Source of the DNA: Clostridium sp. CAG:411
GTDB taxonomy: Bacteria > Bacillota > Clostridia > Lachnospirales > Lachnospiraceae
NCBI GenBank assembly: GCA_000437275.1
Contig: FR899737.1
Location: 1 to 47,761 of the forward strand
DNA length: 47,761 nucleotides
Direction: 5' to 3'
In this document: positions 17,114 to 26,900 of the stretch, piece after piece
Numbering within the stretch: the first letter of the stretch is position 1
How the letters are laid out: every line of letters starts with the position of its first letter
Notes under the pieces: model-generated
Database searches by the model: none
What the model was told of the DNA's origin: nothing
What the model saw: the letters and a program-made list of their open reading frames with translations, nothing else
Made by a program: the position numbers and the translations under genes

Positions 17114-17878
17114 TTGAGTGGGGAATATGCTTTGCTATCAAAAAGTTTGTCGTCTATGAATTTTATTCGGGCGGACAGCGATGTTGAGCTGGGAACTACT
17201 GGGTATTTTAAATATCACCTGTTTGGACAGGAGTTGTATCTTACAACTACCCATGTAGCATTATTCATTGTATGTTTGACACTTATAGTGTTTGCGATTG
17301 TAGCAAACAGGGCAGTGAAAAAGGCAGACCCTTACAAGTCACCAGGGATGTTTGTTAATATTCTGGAGATGCTTGTAGAGGCATTGGATAACCTTGTTAT
17401 ATCCAATATGGGAAAGAAACATGGACCAAAATTTGCCAATTATATTGGAACACTGGCTTGTTTTATTTTTCTGTCAAACATATCAGGATTGTTTGGGCTT
17501 CGTGCACCAACAGCCGATTATGGTGTTACATTACCATTAGCACTGATTACTTTTATTATGATTCAGTACAATGGATTTAAGTATCAGAAATTGGGAAAAG
17601 TGAAGGGGTGGTTTGAGCCAATTTTCTTCTTCTTCCCGATTAACATTATTGGTGATCTTGCAACACCGGTTTCTATGTCGCTACGTTTATTTGGTAATAT
17701 TTTGTCAGGAACCGTTATGTTGGGACTTGTGTATGGATTGTTACCAAAAGTATTGACATTAGTATGGCCGGCAGCACTACATGCATATCTGGATTTATTT
17801 TCAGGAGCGATTCAGACATTCGTATTCTGTATGTTGACAATGGTATTTGTTGCAGATGCGATTGGTGAGGAAGAGTAG
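17114..17878 (+). CDS. atpB: ATP synthase Fo subunit a
   Basis: Stator channel subunit that carries ions to and from the c-ring. A 254-residue polytopic protein. The essential Arg lies in the conserved helix SMSLRLFGNILSG, and the last helix has IQTFVFCMLTMVF. The family start is TTG 17114, directly after a GGAGGG ribosome site. The N-terminal part has an external segment and the GLFGLRAPTADYGVTLPLAL block. Second stage of the operon: two accessory genes precede it and the c subunit follows by 81 bases. Confidence 0.95.
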   Translation: MSGEYALLSKSLSSMNFIRADSDVELGTTGYFKYHLFGQELYLTTTHVALFIVCLTLIVFAIVANRAVKKADPYKSPGMFVNILEMLVEALDNLVISNMGKKHGPKFANYIGTLACFIFLSNISGLFGLRAPTADYGVTLPLALITFIMIQYNGFKYQKLGKVKGWFEPIFFFFPINIIGDLATPVSMSLRLFGNILSGTVMLGLVYGLLPKVLTLVWPAALHAYLDLFSGAIQTFVFCMLTMVFVADAIGEEE

Positions 17879-17959
17879 ATAAGCAGGACGTAGAGATGAC
17901 TGTAAAATAGGGGTTGTATACAACATGTATGCAGAAAGAAAAATTAGGAGGAATTTATT

Positions 17960-18223
17960 ATGAATATTACAAACGAAGGTTTAATTTTAGCATGCTCAGC
18001 TATTGGAGCAGGTTTAGCGATGATTGCAGGTATTGGTTCTGGTATTGGACAGGGTAATGCGGCTGGACAGGCAGCAGCAGCAGTTGGTCGTAATCCAGGT
18101 GCAAGAGGAAATATCATGTCTACCATGCTTTTAGGACAGGCGGTAGCAGAAACAACAGGTCTTTATGGTTTGGTTATTGCATTGATCTTACTATTTGCAA
18201 ATCCACTTCTTGGAAAACTTTAA
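17960..18223 (+). CDS. atpE: ATP synthase Fo subunit c (Na+-type signature)
   Basis: An 87-residue hairpin of two membrane helices joined by the polar loop GRNPGAR. The ion-binding carboxylate is Glu64 in helix 2. Around it are Gln31 (GIGSGIGQG, helix 1), Val62, Thr65, Thr66 and Tyr69. These positions match Gln32, Val63, Glu65, Ser66, Thr67 and Tyr70 of the Ilyobacter Na+ c-ring, with only Ser to Thr changed. Na+ coupling is therefore plausible but not proven. A good ribosome site TTAGGAGG lies before ATG 17960, consistent with the high copy number needed. Confidence 0.95.
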   Translation: MNITNEGLILACSAIGAGLAMIAGIGSGIGQGNAAGQAAAAVGRNPGARGNIMSTMLLGQAVAETTGLYGLVIALILLFANPLLGKL

Positions 18224-18306
18224 GAAAAGTAGAAAATTGGCGTCTATGTTCATAGGTGAGCATTGACGGGATACCAGACTAAGAAAGAGGGAAAGGAGGC
18301 CGTACA

Positions 18307-18876
18307 TTGAAAGGATTAGGTTTGATGTCAACTGCGCTTTTGGCAACGGACGGAGGCAGCTATAGCCGTTTGTTCGGACTGGATACGCAACTGATTGCAG
18401 ATGCGTGTATTACAGCCATTGCAGTGTTCGTTTTATTCATATTCCTGTCAAAGCTTCTATTCAATCCGGTTAGGGATTTTTTGGAAAAACGTCAGGAGAA
18501 GATTACGGAAGAGTTAGAGACGGCTGAAAAGGCAAAGAAGGACAGTCTTCAAATGAAGGCAGAGTACGAGGACAAGCTGAAAAACGTTGGAAAAGAGGCA
18601 GAGAGTATACTAAGCGATACTCGTAGAAAAGCATTGCTTCAAGAACGTGAAATTGTGGAAGAAGCAAAAGAAGAAGCACATCGTATTCGTGTCCGCGCGG
18701 ATAAAGATATTGCTTTAGAAAAGAATAAAGTAAAAGATGAAGTAAAACAGGAAATGATCACAATTGCCTCTGCTATGGCTGGAAAGATTATAAAGACCTC
18801 TATCAGTGCACAGCAGCAGGATGCGCTGATCGATGAAACCTTAAAAGAGATGGGTGATAGCACATGGCAAAGTTAG
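18307..18876 (+). CDS. atpF: ATP synthase Fo subunit b
   Basis: Peripheral stalk subunit. A 189-residue protein with one membrane helix (about 33-52, ACITAIAVFVLFIFLSKLLF) and a long charged coiled coil. It starts at TTG 18307 after an AAAGGAGG site. The N-terminal extension before the membrane helix (about 30 residues) is longer than in E. coli b. Its 3' end overlaps atpH by 13 bases, indicating translational coupling of the two stalk subunits. Confidence 0.93.
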   Translation: MKGLGLMSTALLATDGGSYSRLFGLDTQLIADACITAIAVFVLFIFLSKLLFNPVRDFLEKRQEKITEELETAEKAKKDSLQMKAEYEDKLKNVGKEAESILSDTRRKALLQEREIVEEAKEEAHRIRVRADKDIALEKNKVKDEVKQEMITIASAMAGKIIKTSISAQQQDALIDETLKEMGDSTWQS

Positions 18877-19412
18877 TTTCTAAAATATATGGAGAAGCAC
18901 TTTTTGAACTGGGAATGGAAGAACAGTGTTTAGAGCAGCTAGCAGAAGAAGCATTTGCTGTGCAGGAGGCAATTAGAGAAAACCCAGATCTTTTAAAACT
19001 TTTAAACCATCCGAAGATTGATAAAGAAGAAAAGATTTCTGTTGTGGAGAATAGCTTCAAGGGACAGGTATCAGATTCTATGGTAGGTTTTCTTGTTCTA
19101 ATTGTACAAAAGGATCGTTACAATGAGCTTGAGAAGATTTTACAGTATTTTTCGGATAAAGTGAAAGAGTATAAAAAAATTGGAGTTGCTTATATTGCTT
19201 CGGCTGTTCCATTGTCAGAGGAACAAAAAGAACAGATAAAGGAAAAATTGTTGGCAACAACAGAATATGTAGAATTTGAAATGAGTTTCAACGTGGATGC
19301 ATCTTTGATCGGGGGATTAGTAATTCGCGTTGGGGATCGAGTTGTAGATAGCAGTATCCGTACCAGAATAGAAGAAATGGCAAAGGAACTTGGAAAAATA
19401 CAACTGAATTAA
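18864..19412 (+). CDS. atpH: ATP synthase F1 subunit delta
   Basis: Links the peripheral stalk to the alpha3beta3 head. The 182-residue OSCP/delta protein has the N-terminal helical domain (MAKLVSKIYGEALFELG, LLNHPKIDKEEK, FLVLIVQKDR) and the typical C-terminal motif IGGLVIRVGDRVVDSSIRTR. It overlaps atpF by 13 bases. It is followed by atpA after 29 bases. Confidence 0.94.
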   Translation: MAKLVSKIYGEALFELGMEEQCLEQLAEEAFAVQEAIRENPDLLKLLNHPKIDKEEKISVVENSFKGQVSDSMVGFLVLIVQKDRYNELEKILQYFSDKVKEYKKIGVAYIASAVPLSEEQKEQIKEKLLATTEYVEFEMSFNVDASLIGGLVIRVGDRVVDSSIRTRIEEMAKELGKIQLN

Positions 19413-19441
19413 AATAAAAAGAAAGAAGGTGCAAACATATC

Positions 19442-20953
19442 ATGAATTTGAGACCAGAAGAAATCAGTTCCGTGATTAAAGAACAGATTAAAAATTACAG
19501 CACCAAATTGGAAGTTTCAGATGTGGGAACCGTTATTCAGGTAGCAGATGGTATTGCTCGTATTCATGGACTAGAGAATGCCATGTCCGGTGAATTACTA
19601 GAATTTCCAAATGAGATTTACGGTATGGTTCTTAACTTGGAAGAAGATAATGTAGGTGCCGTTTTACTTGGTGATAGTAAAAATATTAACGAGGGAGATA
19701 CGGTAAAAACTACTGGAAGAGTTGTTGAGGTGCCAGTAGGAGATGTAATGCTTGGACGTGTTGTAAATGCACTGGGACAGGCAATTGATGGAAAAGGACC
19801 AATAGAAAGTAAGAAATATCGTCAGATTGAGCGTGTAGCATCTGGTGTTATTTCCAGAAAGTCAGTAGACACACCGTTACAGACAGGTATTAAGGCGATT
19901 GATGCGATGGTACCAATTGGTAGAGGTCAGCGAGAGTTGATTATCGGTGATAGACAGACAGGAAAGACAGCCATTGCAATTGATACAATCATCAATCAAA
20001 AAGGACAAAATGTAAAATGTATCTATGTTGCGATTGGACAGAAGGCTTCTACAGTAGCAAATATTGTAAAAACATTAGAAGAGTATGGAGCTATGGATTA
20101 TACAACAATTGTTGCAGCTACAGCAAGTGAGTTAGCACCATTGCAGTATATCGCACCATATTCTGGATGTGCTATTGGAGAGGAATGGATGGAAAATGGG
20201 GAAGATGTACTTATCATTTATGATGATTTAAGTAAGCATGCTACGGCATATCGTACACTTTCCTTGCTTCTTAAAAGACCACCTGGACGTGAGGCATATC
20301 CTGGAGATGTATTCTATTTGCATTCCAGATTATTGGAACGTGCAGCACGTTTATCAGATAAATTAGGAGGAGGTTCACTGACAGCACTTCCTATTATCGA
20401 GACACAGGCAGGAGACGTATCGGCATACATTCCTACAAACGTAATTTCGATTACAGATGGTCAGATTTACTTGGAGACAGAAATGTTTAATGCAGGTTTC
20501 CGTCCAGCTATCAACGCGGGATTATCCGTATCCAGAGTAGGTGGTTCTGCACAGATTAAAGCGATGAAAAAGATTGCTGGACCAATTCGTACAGAGCTTG
20601 CACAGTATCGTGAACTTGCATCTTTTGCACAGTTTGGTTCTGACTTGGATGCAGATACAAAGGAAAAGCTTGCACAGGGTGAAAGAATCCAGCAGGTATT
20701 GAAACAGCCACAGTATAAGCCTATGCCGGTTGAGTATCAGGTTATCATTATTTATGCAGCTACGAATAAACATTTGTTAGATGTTCCAACAGAGGATATT
20801 CAGAATTTTGAAAATGGATTATTTGAATATATTGATACGAAGTATCCAGAGCTGCCAAAGAGCATCAGAGAAGAAAAGGTTATCAATGAGGATGCAGAAA
20901 AGATTCTTGTAAAAGCCATTGAAGAATATAAAAAAGAATTTGTAAGCGAATAG
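19442..20953 (+). CDS. atpA: ATP synthase F1 subunit alpha
   Basis: Non-catalytic nucleotide-binding subunit of the head. 503 residues, the usual length. Walker A is GDRQTGKT, Walker B region is VLIIYDDLSKHA, and the signature ALPIIETQAGDVSAYIPTNVISITDGQI is present, as is the catalytic-site arginine region GLSVSRVGGSAQ. Strong AGAAGGTG ribosome site. It lies 14 bases before atpG. Confidence 0.98.
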   Translation: MNLRPEEISSVIKEQIKNYSTKLEVSDVGTVIQVADGIARIHGLENAMSGELLEFPNEIYGMVLNLEEDNVGAVLLGDSKNINEGDTVKTTGRVVEVPVGDVMLGRVVNALGQAIDGKGPIESKKYRQIERVASGVISRKSVDTPLQTGIKAIDAMVPIGRGQRELIIGDRQTGKTAIAIDTIINQKGQNVKCIYVAIGQKASTVANIVKTLEEYGAMDYTTIVAATASELAPLQYIAPYSGCAIGEEWMENGEDVLIIYDDLSKHATAYRTLSLLLKRPPGREAYPGDVFYLHSRLLERAARLSDKLGGGSLTALPIIETQAGDVSAYIPTNVISITDGQIYLETEMFNAGFRPAINAGLSVSRVGGSAQIKAMKKIAGPIRTELAQYRELASFAQFGSDLDADTKEKLAQGERIQQVLKQPQYKPMPVEYQVIIIYAATNKHLLDVPTEDIQNFENGLFEYIDTKYPELPKSIREEKVINEDAEKILVKAIEEYKKEFVSE

Positions 20954-20967
20954 AGGAGGTGTAGGAT

Positions 20968-21822
20968 ATGGCCTCTATGAGAGAGATTAAGCGTCGTAAG
21001 GAATCTATTCAAAATACTAGCCAGATTACGGCTGCTATGAAGGTGGTTTCTACTGCGAAGCTTCAAAAGGCAAAAGGGAGAGTGGAGGCATCAAAGCCAT
21101 ACTTTCACTATATGTATGATGCAGTTACCTCTATTCTGGCAAAATCAGATAATGTAAATCATCCGTATTTACAGGCAAATGGTAGTAAAAAGAAAGCGGT
21201 TATCGTTGTATCTTCCAATCGTGGTCTTGCTGGCGGTTATAATAATAATGTAGTAAAGCTGTTGACACAGGGAGAGTTTTCAAAAGAAGATGTGCTTGTG
21301 TATGCAGTGGGACGAAAAGGAAGAGATACGCTGAAGCGTAATGGATATGAGATAAGAGCAGATTACTCAGAAGTAATGAATGAGCCATTATTCTCAGATG
21401 CAGCAACAATTGGAAGAGATGTATTGGAGGCTTATGCAAACGGTGAAGTAGGGGAGATTTATATCGCCTATACGGTATTCAAAAATACCATTACACAGCT
21501 TCCTACGTTGATGCAGTTATTGCCAGTGGCAATCAAGGCAGAAGAGAAGGATGAAAATGACTTGGTGATGATGAATTATGAGCCAGAAGCAGAGGAAGCT
21601 TTGAATGAAATTATTCCAAAATATGTAAATAGCTTGGTTTATGGAGCATTGTGTGAGGCACTTGCCAGTGAAAATGGTGCCAGAATGCAGGCAATGGACT
21701 CTGCATCAAACAATGCAGAAGAAATGATTGCGGACTTGTCATTGAAATATAATCGAGCAAGACAGGCAAGTATTACACAGGAACTGACAGAAATTGTTGC
21801 AGGTGCATCTGCAATTGAATAG
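20968..21822 (+). CDS. atpG: ATP synthase F1 subunit gamma
   Basis: Central rotor shaft. A 284-residue protein with the conserved N-terminal coiled coil (MASMREIKRRKESIQNTSQI, TAAMKVVSTAKLQKAK), VVSSNRGLAGGYN in the middle, and the C-terminal helix ALASENGARMQAMDSASNNA ... LSLKYNRARQASITQELTEI. AGGAGG site before ATG 20968. Confidence 0.97.
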   Translation: MASMREIKRRKESIQNTSQITAAMKVVSTAKLQKAKGRVEASKPYFHYMYDAVTSILAKSDNVNHPYLQANGSKKKAVIVVSSNRGLAGGYNNNVVKLLTQGEFSKEDVLVYAVGRKGRDTLKRNGYEIRADYSEVMNEPLFSDAATIGRDVLEAYANGEVGEIYIAYTVFKNTITQLPTLMQLLPVAIKAEEKDENDLVMMNYEPEAEEALNEIIPKYVNSLVYGALCEALASENGARMQAMDSASNNAEEMIADLSLKYNRARQASITQELTEIVAGASAIE

Positions 21823-21857
21823 GTCAGAAACGATGAGAGAGTGAGGGAATAGGAATT

Positions 21858-23249
21858 ATGGCAGAAGTAAATGTTGGAAAGATCACTCAGATTATCGGTG
21901 CGGTATTAGATATTAAATTTTCGGAAGGACATCTTCCTGAAATAAATGATGCAATTAATATTACCACAAAGGAAGGCAACAAGCTTGTTGTCGAAGTAGC
22001 ACAGCATTTAGGTGATGATGTTGTAAGATGTATTGCCATGGGACCAACAGATGGTCTGGTACGTGGCATGGAAGCTGTGGCTACAGGAGCACCGATTTCT
22101 GTTCCGGTTGGTGAAAAAACATTGGGGCGCATGTTCAATGTACTTGGTGAACCAATCGATGAAAAACCTGCACCAGAAGGTGTGGAATATAAACCAATTC
22201 ACAGAAAGGCACCTGCTTTTGAAGAACAGTCCACTTCTACAGAAGTATTAGAAACCGGTATCAAGGTTGTAGATCTTTTATGCCCATATCAGAAGGGTGG
22301 AAAGATTGGTTTGTTTGGAGGTGCTGGAGTAGGTAAGACCGTATTAATTCAGGAATTGATTACAAATATTGCAACCGAACATGGTGGATACTCTGTATTT
22401 ACCGGTGTTGGAGAGAGAACTCGTGAAGGAAATGATTTGTACTACGAAATGACAGATTCAGGCGTTATTGATAAAACTGCCATGGTATTCGGTCAGATGA
22501 ATGAGCCACCTGGAGCTCGTATGCGTGTAGGACTTACAGGACTTACGATAGCAGAGAACTTCCGTGATGAAGCAGGAAAAGACGTATTGTTATTCATTGA
22601 TAATATTTTCCGTTTTACACAGGCGGGTTCTGAAGTTTCAGCCTTATTAGGACGTATGCCATCTGCGGTAGGATATCAGCCAACATTACAGACAGAGATG
22701 GGTGCTTTGCAGGAGCGTATCACTTCTACAAAGAATGGTTCCATTACATCTGTTCAGGCGGTATATGTACCAGCGGATGACTTGACTGACCCTGCGCCAG
22801 CTACAACCTTCGCCCATTTGGATGCGACTACGGTACTTTCCCGTTCGATTGTAGAGCTTGGTATTTACCCTGCGGTAGATCCACTGGAATCTACATCTCG
22901 TATCTTAGACCCACGTATTGTTGGGGAAGAGCATTATCAGGTTGCCAGAGGTGTACAGGAAATTTTACAGAAATATAAGGAATTACAGGATATTATTGCC
23001 ATGCTTGGTATGGACGAATTATCAGAAGAAGAAAAAGTCTTGGTAAACCGTGCAAGAAAAATACAGAAGTTCTTGTCACAACCATTCTTTGTTGCAGAAC
23101 AGTTTACTGGTATGTCTGGTAAATATGTACCTTTATCTGAGACGATTCGAAGCTTTAAGGAAATTTTAGACGGAAAGCATGATGACATTCCAGAAAGTTA
23201 TTTCTTAAATGCAGGTAGCATTGAGGATGTACTTGCGCGCGTGAAATAG
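21858..23249 (+). CDS. atpD: ATP synthase F1 subunit beta
   Basis: Catalytic subunit. 463 residues, standard length. Walker A is GGAGVGKT, with GVGERTREGNDLY carrying the catalytic Glu, VLLFIDNIFRFTQAGSEVS as Walker B, and the PPPAAT-type signature as TDPAPATTFAHLDATTVLSR. The DELSEEEK motif is at the C-terminal lever, written MDELSEEEKVLVNRARK. It is followed by atpC after 11 bases. Confidence 0.98.
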   Translation: MAEVNVGKITQIIGAVLDIKFSEGHLPEINDAINITTKEGNKLVVEVAQHLGDDVVRCIAMGPTDGLVRGMEAVATGAPISVPVGEKTLGRMFNVLGEPIDEKPAPEGVEYKPIHRKAPAFEEQSTSTEVLETGIKVVDLLCPYQKGGKIGLFGGAGVGKTVLIQELITNIATEHGGYSVFTGVGERTREGNDLYYEMTDSGVIDKTAMVFGQMNEPPGARMRVGLTGLTIAENFRDEAGKDVLLFIDNIFRFTQAGSEVSALLGRMPSAVGYQPTLQTEMGALQERITSTKNGSITSVQAVYVPADDLTDPAPATTFAHLDATTVLSRSIVELGIYPAVDPLESTSRILDPRIVGEEHYQVARGVQEILQKYKELQDIIAMLGMDELSEEEKVLVNRARKIQKFLSQPFFVAEQFTGMSGKYVPLSETIRSFKEILDGKHDDIPESYFLNAGSIEDVLARVK

Positions 23250-23260
23250 GAGGAATTTGG

Positions 23261-23677
23261 ATGGCAGATAATAAATTATTTCATATTCAAGTTGTTTCTC
23301 CAGACCGTGTATTCTATGAAAATGACATCGAAATGTTAGAGGTGTGTACAACAGAAGGGGAAATTGGTGTGTTAGCAGGTCATATTCCACTTACTTCGAT
23401 TGTTGCACCAGGCGTTGCTCGTTTTATGGTGGACGGAGAGATAAAGGAAGCTGCCCTTCATGATGGTTTTTTAGAAATCCTTCCGGATAAGGTTGTGATA
23501 TTGGCAGAGTCCTGTGAATGGCCGGACGAGATTGATATCAGCCGAGCCAGAGAGGCAAAGACTCGCGCAGAACGACGTTTAAAAGGCGCGGATGGAGAAA
23601 TTAATGAGGCTCGTGCGGAATTGGCACTAAGGAAAGCCTTATTACGATTAGAGCTAGGTAGTAAGTATAATAAATAA
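23261..23677 (+). CDS. atpC: ATP synthase F1 subunit epsilon
   Basis: Rotor foot subunit and inhibitor of ATP hydrolysis. The 138-residue protein has the N-terminal beta-sandwich (FHIQVVSPDRVFYENDIEMLEV, TEGEIGVLAGHIPLTSIVAPG) and a C-terminal helical hairpin rich in Ala/Arg/Glu. AGGAGG ribosome site. Last gene of the operon; a terminator follows. Confidence 0.95.
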   Translation: MADNKLFHIQVVSPDRVFYENDIEMLEVCTTEGEIGVLAGHIPLTSIVAPGVARFMVDGEIKEAALHDGFLEILPDKVVILAESCEWPDEIDISRAREAKTRAERRLKGADGEINEARAELALRKALLRLELGSKYNK

Positions 23678-23689
23678 GAAGAGATCCAG

Positions 23690-23733
23690 AAGAGAGGATT
23701 GTGCATGATATATATATGCCAATCCTCTTTTTT
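23690..23733 (+). terminator. Terminator of the ATP synthase operon
   Basis: GAGAGGATT (23691-23699) pairs with AATCCTCTT (23720-23728), with an inner GCAT/ATGC pair, and is followed by a T run. Confidence 0.85.
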
Positions 23734-23987
23734 TGGTTTAGTTGGTTATAATGTATATTAGAAAAGTGCAAGCAGGAAAGAGTGTTTCGTCAGATAATAC
23801 ACAAAAAAGGAAGAAAAAGCGGAGTAGAGTAATAGGAATTTCATAAAATGTGTTAAAAATGTGTTTTTTTGTTGACTTGAATGCGCTTGTAATATAAACT
23901 TAAAATTGTTAATAATTGTGTAATATTTACACCGTATAGCAAACATATGTGTTTGGCGGTAGACAGTAATTTTAGGAGGAGCGATTT
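23734..23987. other. Intergenic region before the CotH gene
   Basis: No gene is seen; the region is AT-rich. It contains a candidate promoter (TTGACT 23872-23877, TATAAA 23893-23898, spacer only 15; or TTGTTG 23869-23874 with 18) and the AGGAGG ribosome site just before ATG 23988. Confidence 0.5.
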
Positions 23988-26900
23988 ATGATGAAGCAAC
24001 GCAACGTACGTTTTGCAAAAAATCTAGTAGCAATACTTATGGTAATTGCCTCGGTATTTACTTTGCTTCCACAGGGAGGCCTTGTGGCAAAAGCAGAGGA
24101 AAAGAGCCCTGTGGCTGCACCAAGTGTTGTAACAGCAGGTGGAGCAAATAATTTATGGGTAGACGGAAGTTCTTTTAGCAAAGAAAATGATTATGATGCA
24201 ATTAAATGGCATTATAATTCCAGCGAGAAGAAATACTATTTATATTTGCCATCTTCTGTTGACTTGAACAACTTGACAGTATGGCATACATTTTCAAATG
24301 GAATGAAGGTAAATGGAAAGACGATTGAAAATGGACAAACCACAGATGTATTTGCAGGTGGAGGAAATTACACAATTCAGTCCGGTTCTAACAGTTATTC
24401 TTTGACTGTTATGCAGTCAACAAACATCAATACATTGTTTATTACAACAAAGAGCGGAAGTTTAGATGAAGTAAATAAGAGTAAAGCAAACAAAGACAGC
24501 GGAAATATTGTTTATGTGGATAAAAAGGGAAACGCTGCAACCGTTGCATTAGACCAGATTAAAGGTCGTGGAAACTCTTCATGGGAAGCAGCACAGAAAT
24601 TATTTTATAAATATCCATACAATATTAAGTTGGGTAAAAAGACCGCATTATTTGGAATGAAGAAGTCAAAGAAATGGTGTTTATTAGCAAATGACTTTGA
24701 CCAGTCTTTAATTCGTAACAAATTTATTTATGACATTGCACAGGATGCAGGTTTAAAATATACACCAGAAAGTGAATATGCAGATGTATATCAAAATGGT
24801 AAGTATATTGGTAACTATCTTGTTACATCCAAGATAGAGGTAGATAGCAATCGCATTGACGTATATGATTTGGAGGGAAACACAGAAGCAGCAAATGATA
24901 AGCCTTTGGATAGCTATTCAAGAGGTGGAAGTATTAATAGTGTTTCTGCGGATACATACAAATATGTAAATATTCCAAATGAGCCAGCCGACTTAGCAGA
25001 TAAAGATTCAAAAGAGCAGTATGGTGGATATTTATTGGAGTTTGAGTTGGATGAAAGATATCCAGACGAAATCAGTGGATTTGTAAGTGCAAAGAGACAG
25101 CAGGTAGTATTAAAAGCACCGGAATATGCTTCTAAAAAGCAGGTAAAATATATTAAAGATTACTTCCAGGAGATGGAAGATGCTGTGTATTCAAATGACG
25201 GATATAATAAGCAGGGAAAATACTATACAGAATACATTGATTTAAAATCAGCAGCACAGATGTATATTGTAGAAGAATTATCATTAGATAATGATGCAGT
25301 AGCAACAAGCTTCTATATGTATAAAGATGTGGATGATATATTCCATTTTGGACCTATCTGGGATTTTGACTGGGCATTTGGTGGATATAATAAGGCAACT
25401 TGTACAAATACTTCATATTTACAGTTAAATGACAAGAAGATTTATAATACAACAGACAGAAATGCACCATCTTATTTGACGATCATGGGAGAATTGATAA
25501 AACATGATGACTTTATGGAAATGGTTGCAAAAGTATGGAACGAAGAATTTTATCCATTATTACAGGTTTCTACAGGAAGTAAGAGTGCTTATACAGACAA
25601 TGTAATGTCAATTCAAAACTATGGAAACATGGTAAAAGCTTCGGCAAATATGAACTTTAACAGATTTAAGTTCTTAGGAACTACTTACTGGGGAAGTATG
25701 TATACAGGAAGTACATTTACTGAAAATGTAAATTACTTGGATACATTTGTAAACAAGAGAGTAGCATTTTTAAATAGCTATATCAATGCATTGGATCAAA
25801 AGACAACCGTATATTTTGATAATTCCAATGCAAAATGGTCCGATGTATATGCCTATGTATGGAACAATACAACAGATGCAAAAATTGTATCTGGAAGCAA
25901 AGTAGCTGGAACAGACATTTATAAATTTACAATTAAAGGTTCTTATACAAAAATCTTATTTAAGAATACAGCAGGAACATCTTCTTGGGATAAGCAGACA
26001 ACAGATTTATCTATGCCAACAGGTAATGCAAACTGCTATAAACCAAATAACGGTGCGAATAAACCATCTGGAAGCTGGTATGCTTATACAGAAGTGACAA
26101 CTACTCCAACGGTTACGGCTACACCAGTAGTAACAGCAACCCCAGAGGTAACAGCAACTCCAGTGATTACGACTGCACCAGACAGCAAGGTAGTATATTT
26201 TGATAATTCCAACGCAAAATGGTCCAATGTATATGCTTATGTATGGAACAATACAACAGATGCAAAGGTGTTTGCAACAACAAAGGTAAGTGGAAATATT
26301 TATAAGGCAACCTTATCTGGTTCTTACAAATATATTTTGTTTAAGAATACAGCAGGAACATCTTCTTGGGATAAGCAGACAACAGACTTAGTTGCTCCAA
26401 CAACGGATGCAAATTGCTATAAACCAAATAATGGTGCAAATAAGCCATCTGGAAGTTGGTATGCGTATGTGGAAGTAACAGCAACACCAAGTATTACAGC
26501 AACTCCAGAAGTGACAGCAACCCCAGAGGTAACAGCGACTCCAGAAGTGACAGCAACCCCAGAGATAACAGCGACTCCAGAAGTGACAGCAACTCCAGAG
26601 ATAACAGCAACTCCAGAGATAACAGCAACTCCAGGGGTGACAGCGACTCCAGAGGTAACAGCAACCCCAGAAGTGACAGCAACTCCAGAAATTACAGCCA
26701 CACCAACACCAACGCCGATTACAAATAAAGTAACTGTTTATTATAGCAATAGCAGTTGGAGTCAGGCATATATTCACTATAATGTAAATGGTCAGTGGAC
26801 AAGTGTACCAGGTAAAAAGATGGATACAGCAACAGAAAATAACGGATATACTTGGAAATATGAAATTGACTTAGGTGATGCGGTAAGCGCAACTGTATGC

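Noticed and set aside
26484..26699. Regular repeats that could be mistaken for a CRISPR array.
   Set aside because: Period 18 bp, no spacers, in frame with a coding linker; no cas genes.
26388..26777. Long open frames on both other strands/frames over the CotH linker (about 90-129 codons).
   Set aside because: They are shadows of the 18-bp repeat; the composition (Cys/Trp or Ser/Asp rich) is unlike a protein and they lack ribosome sites.
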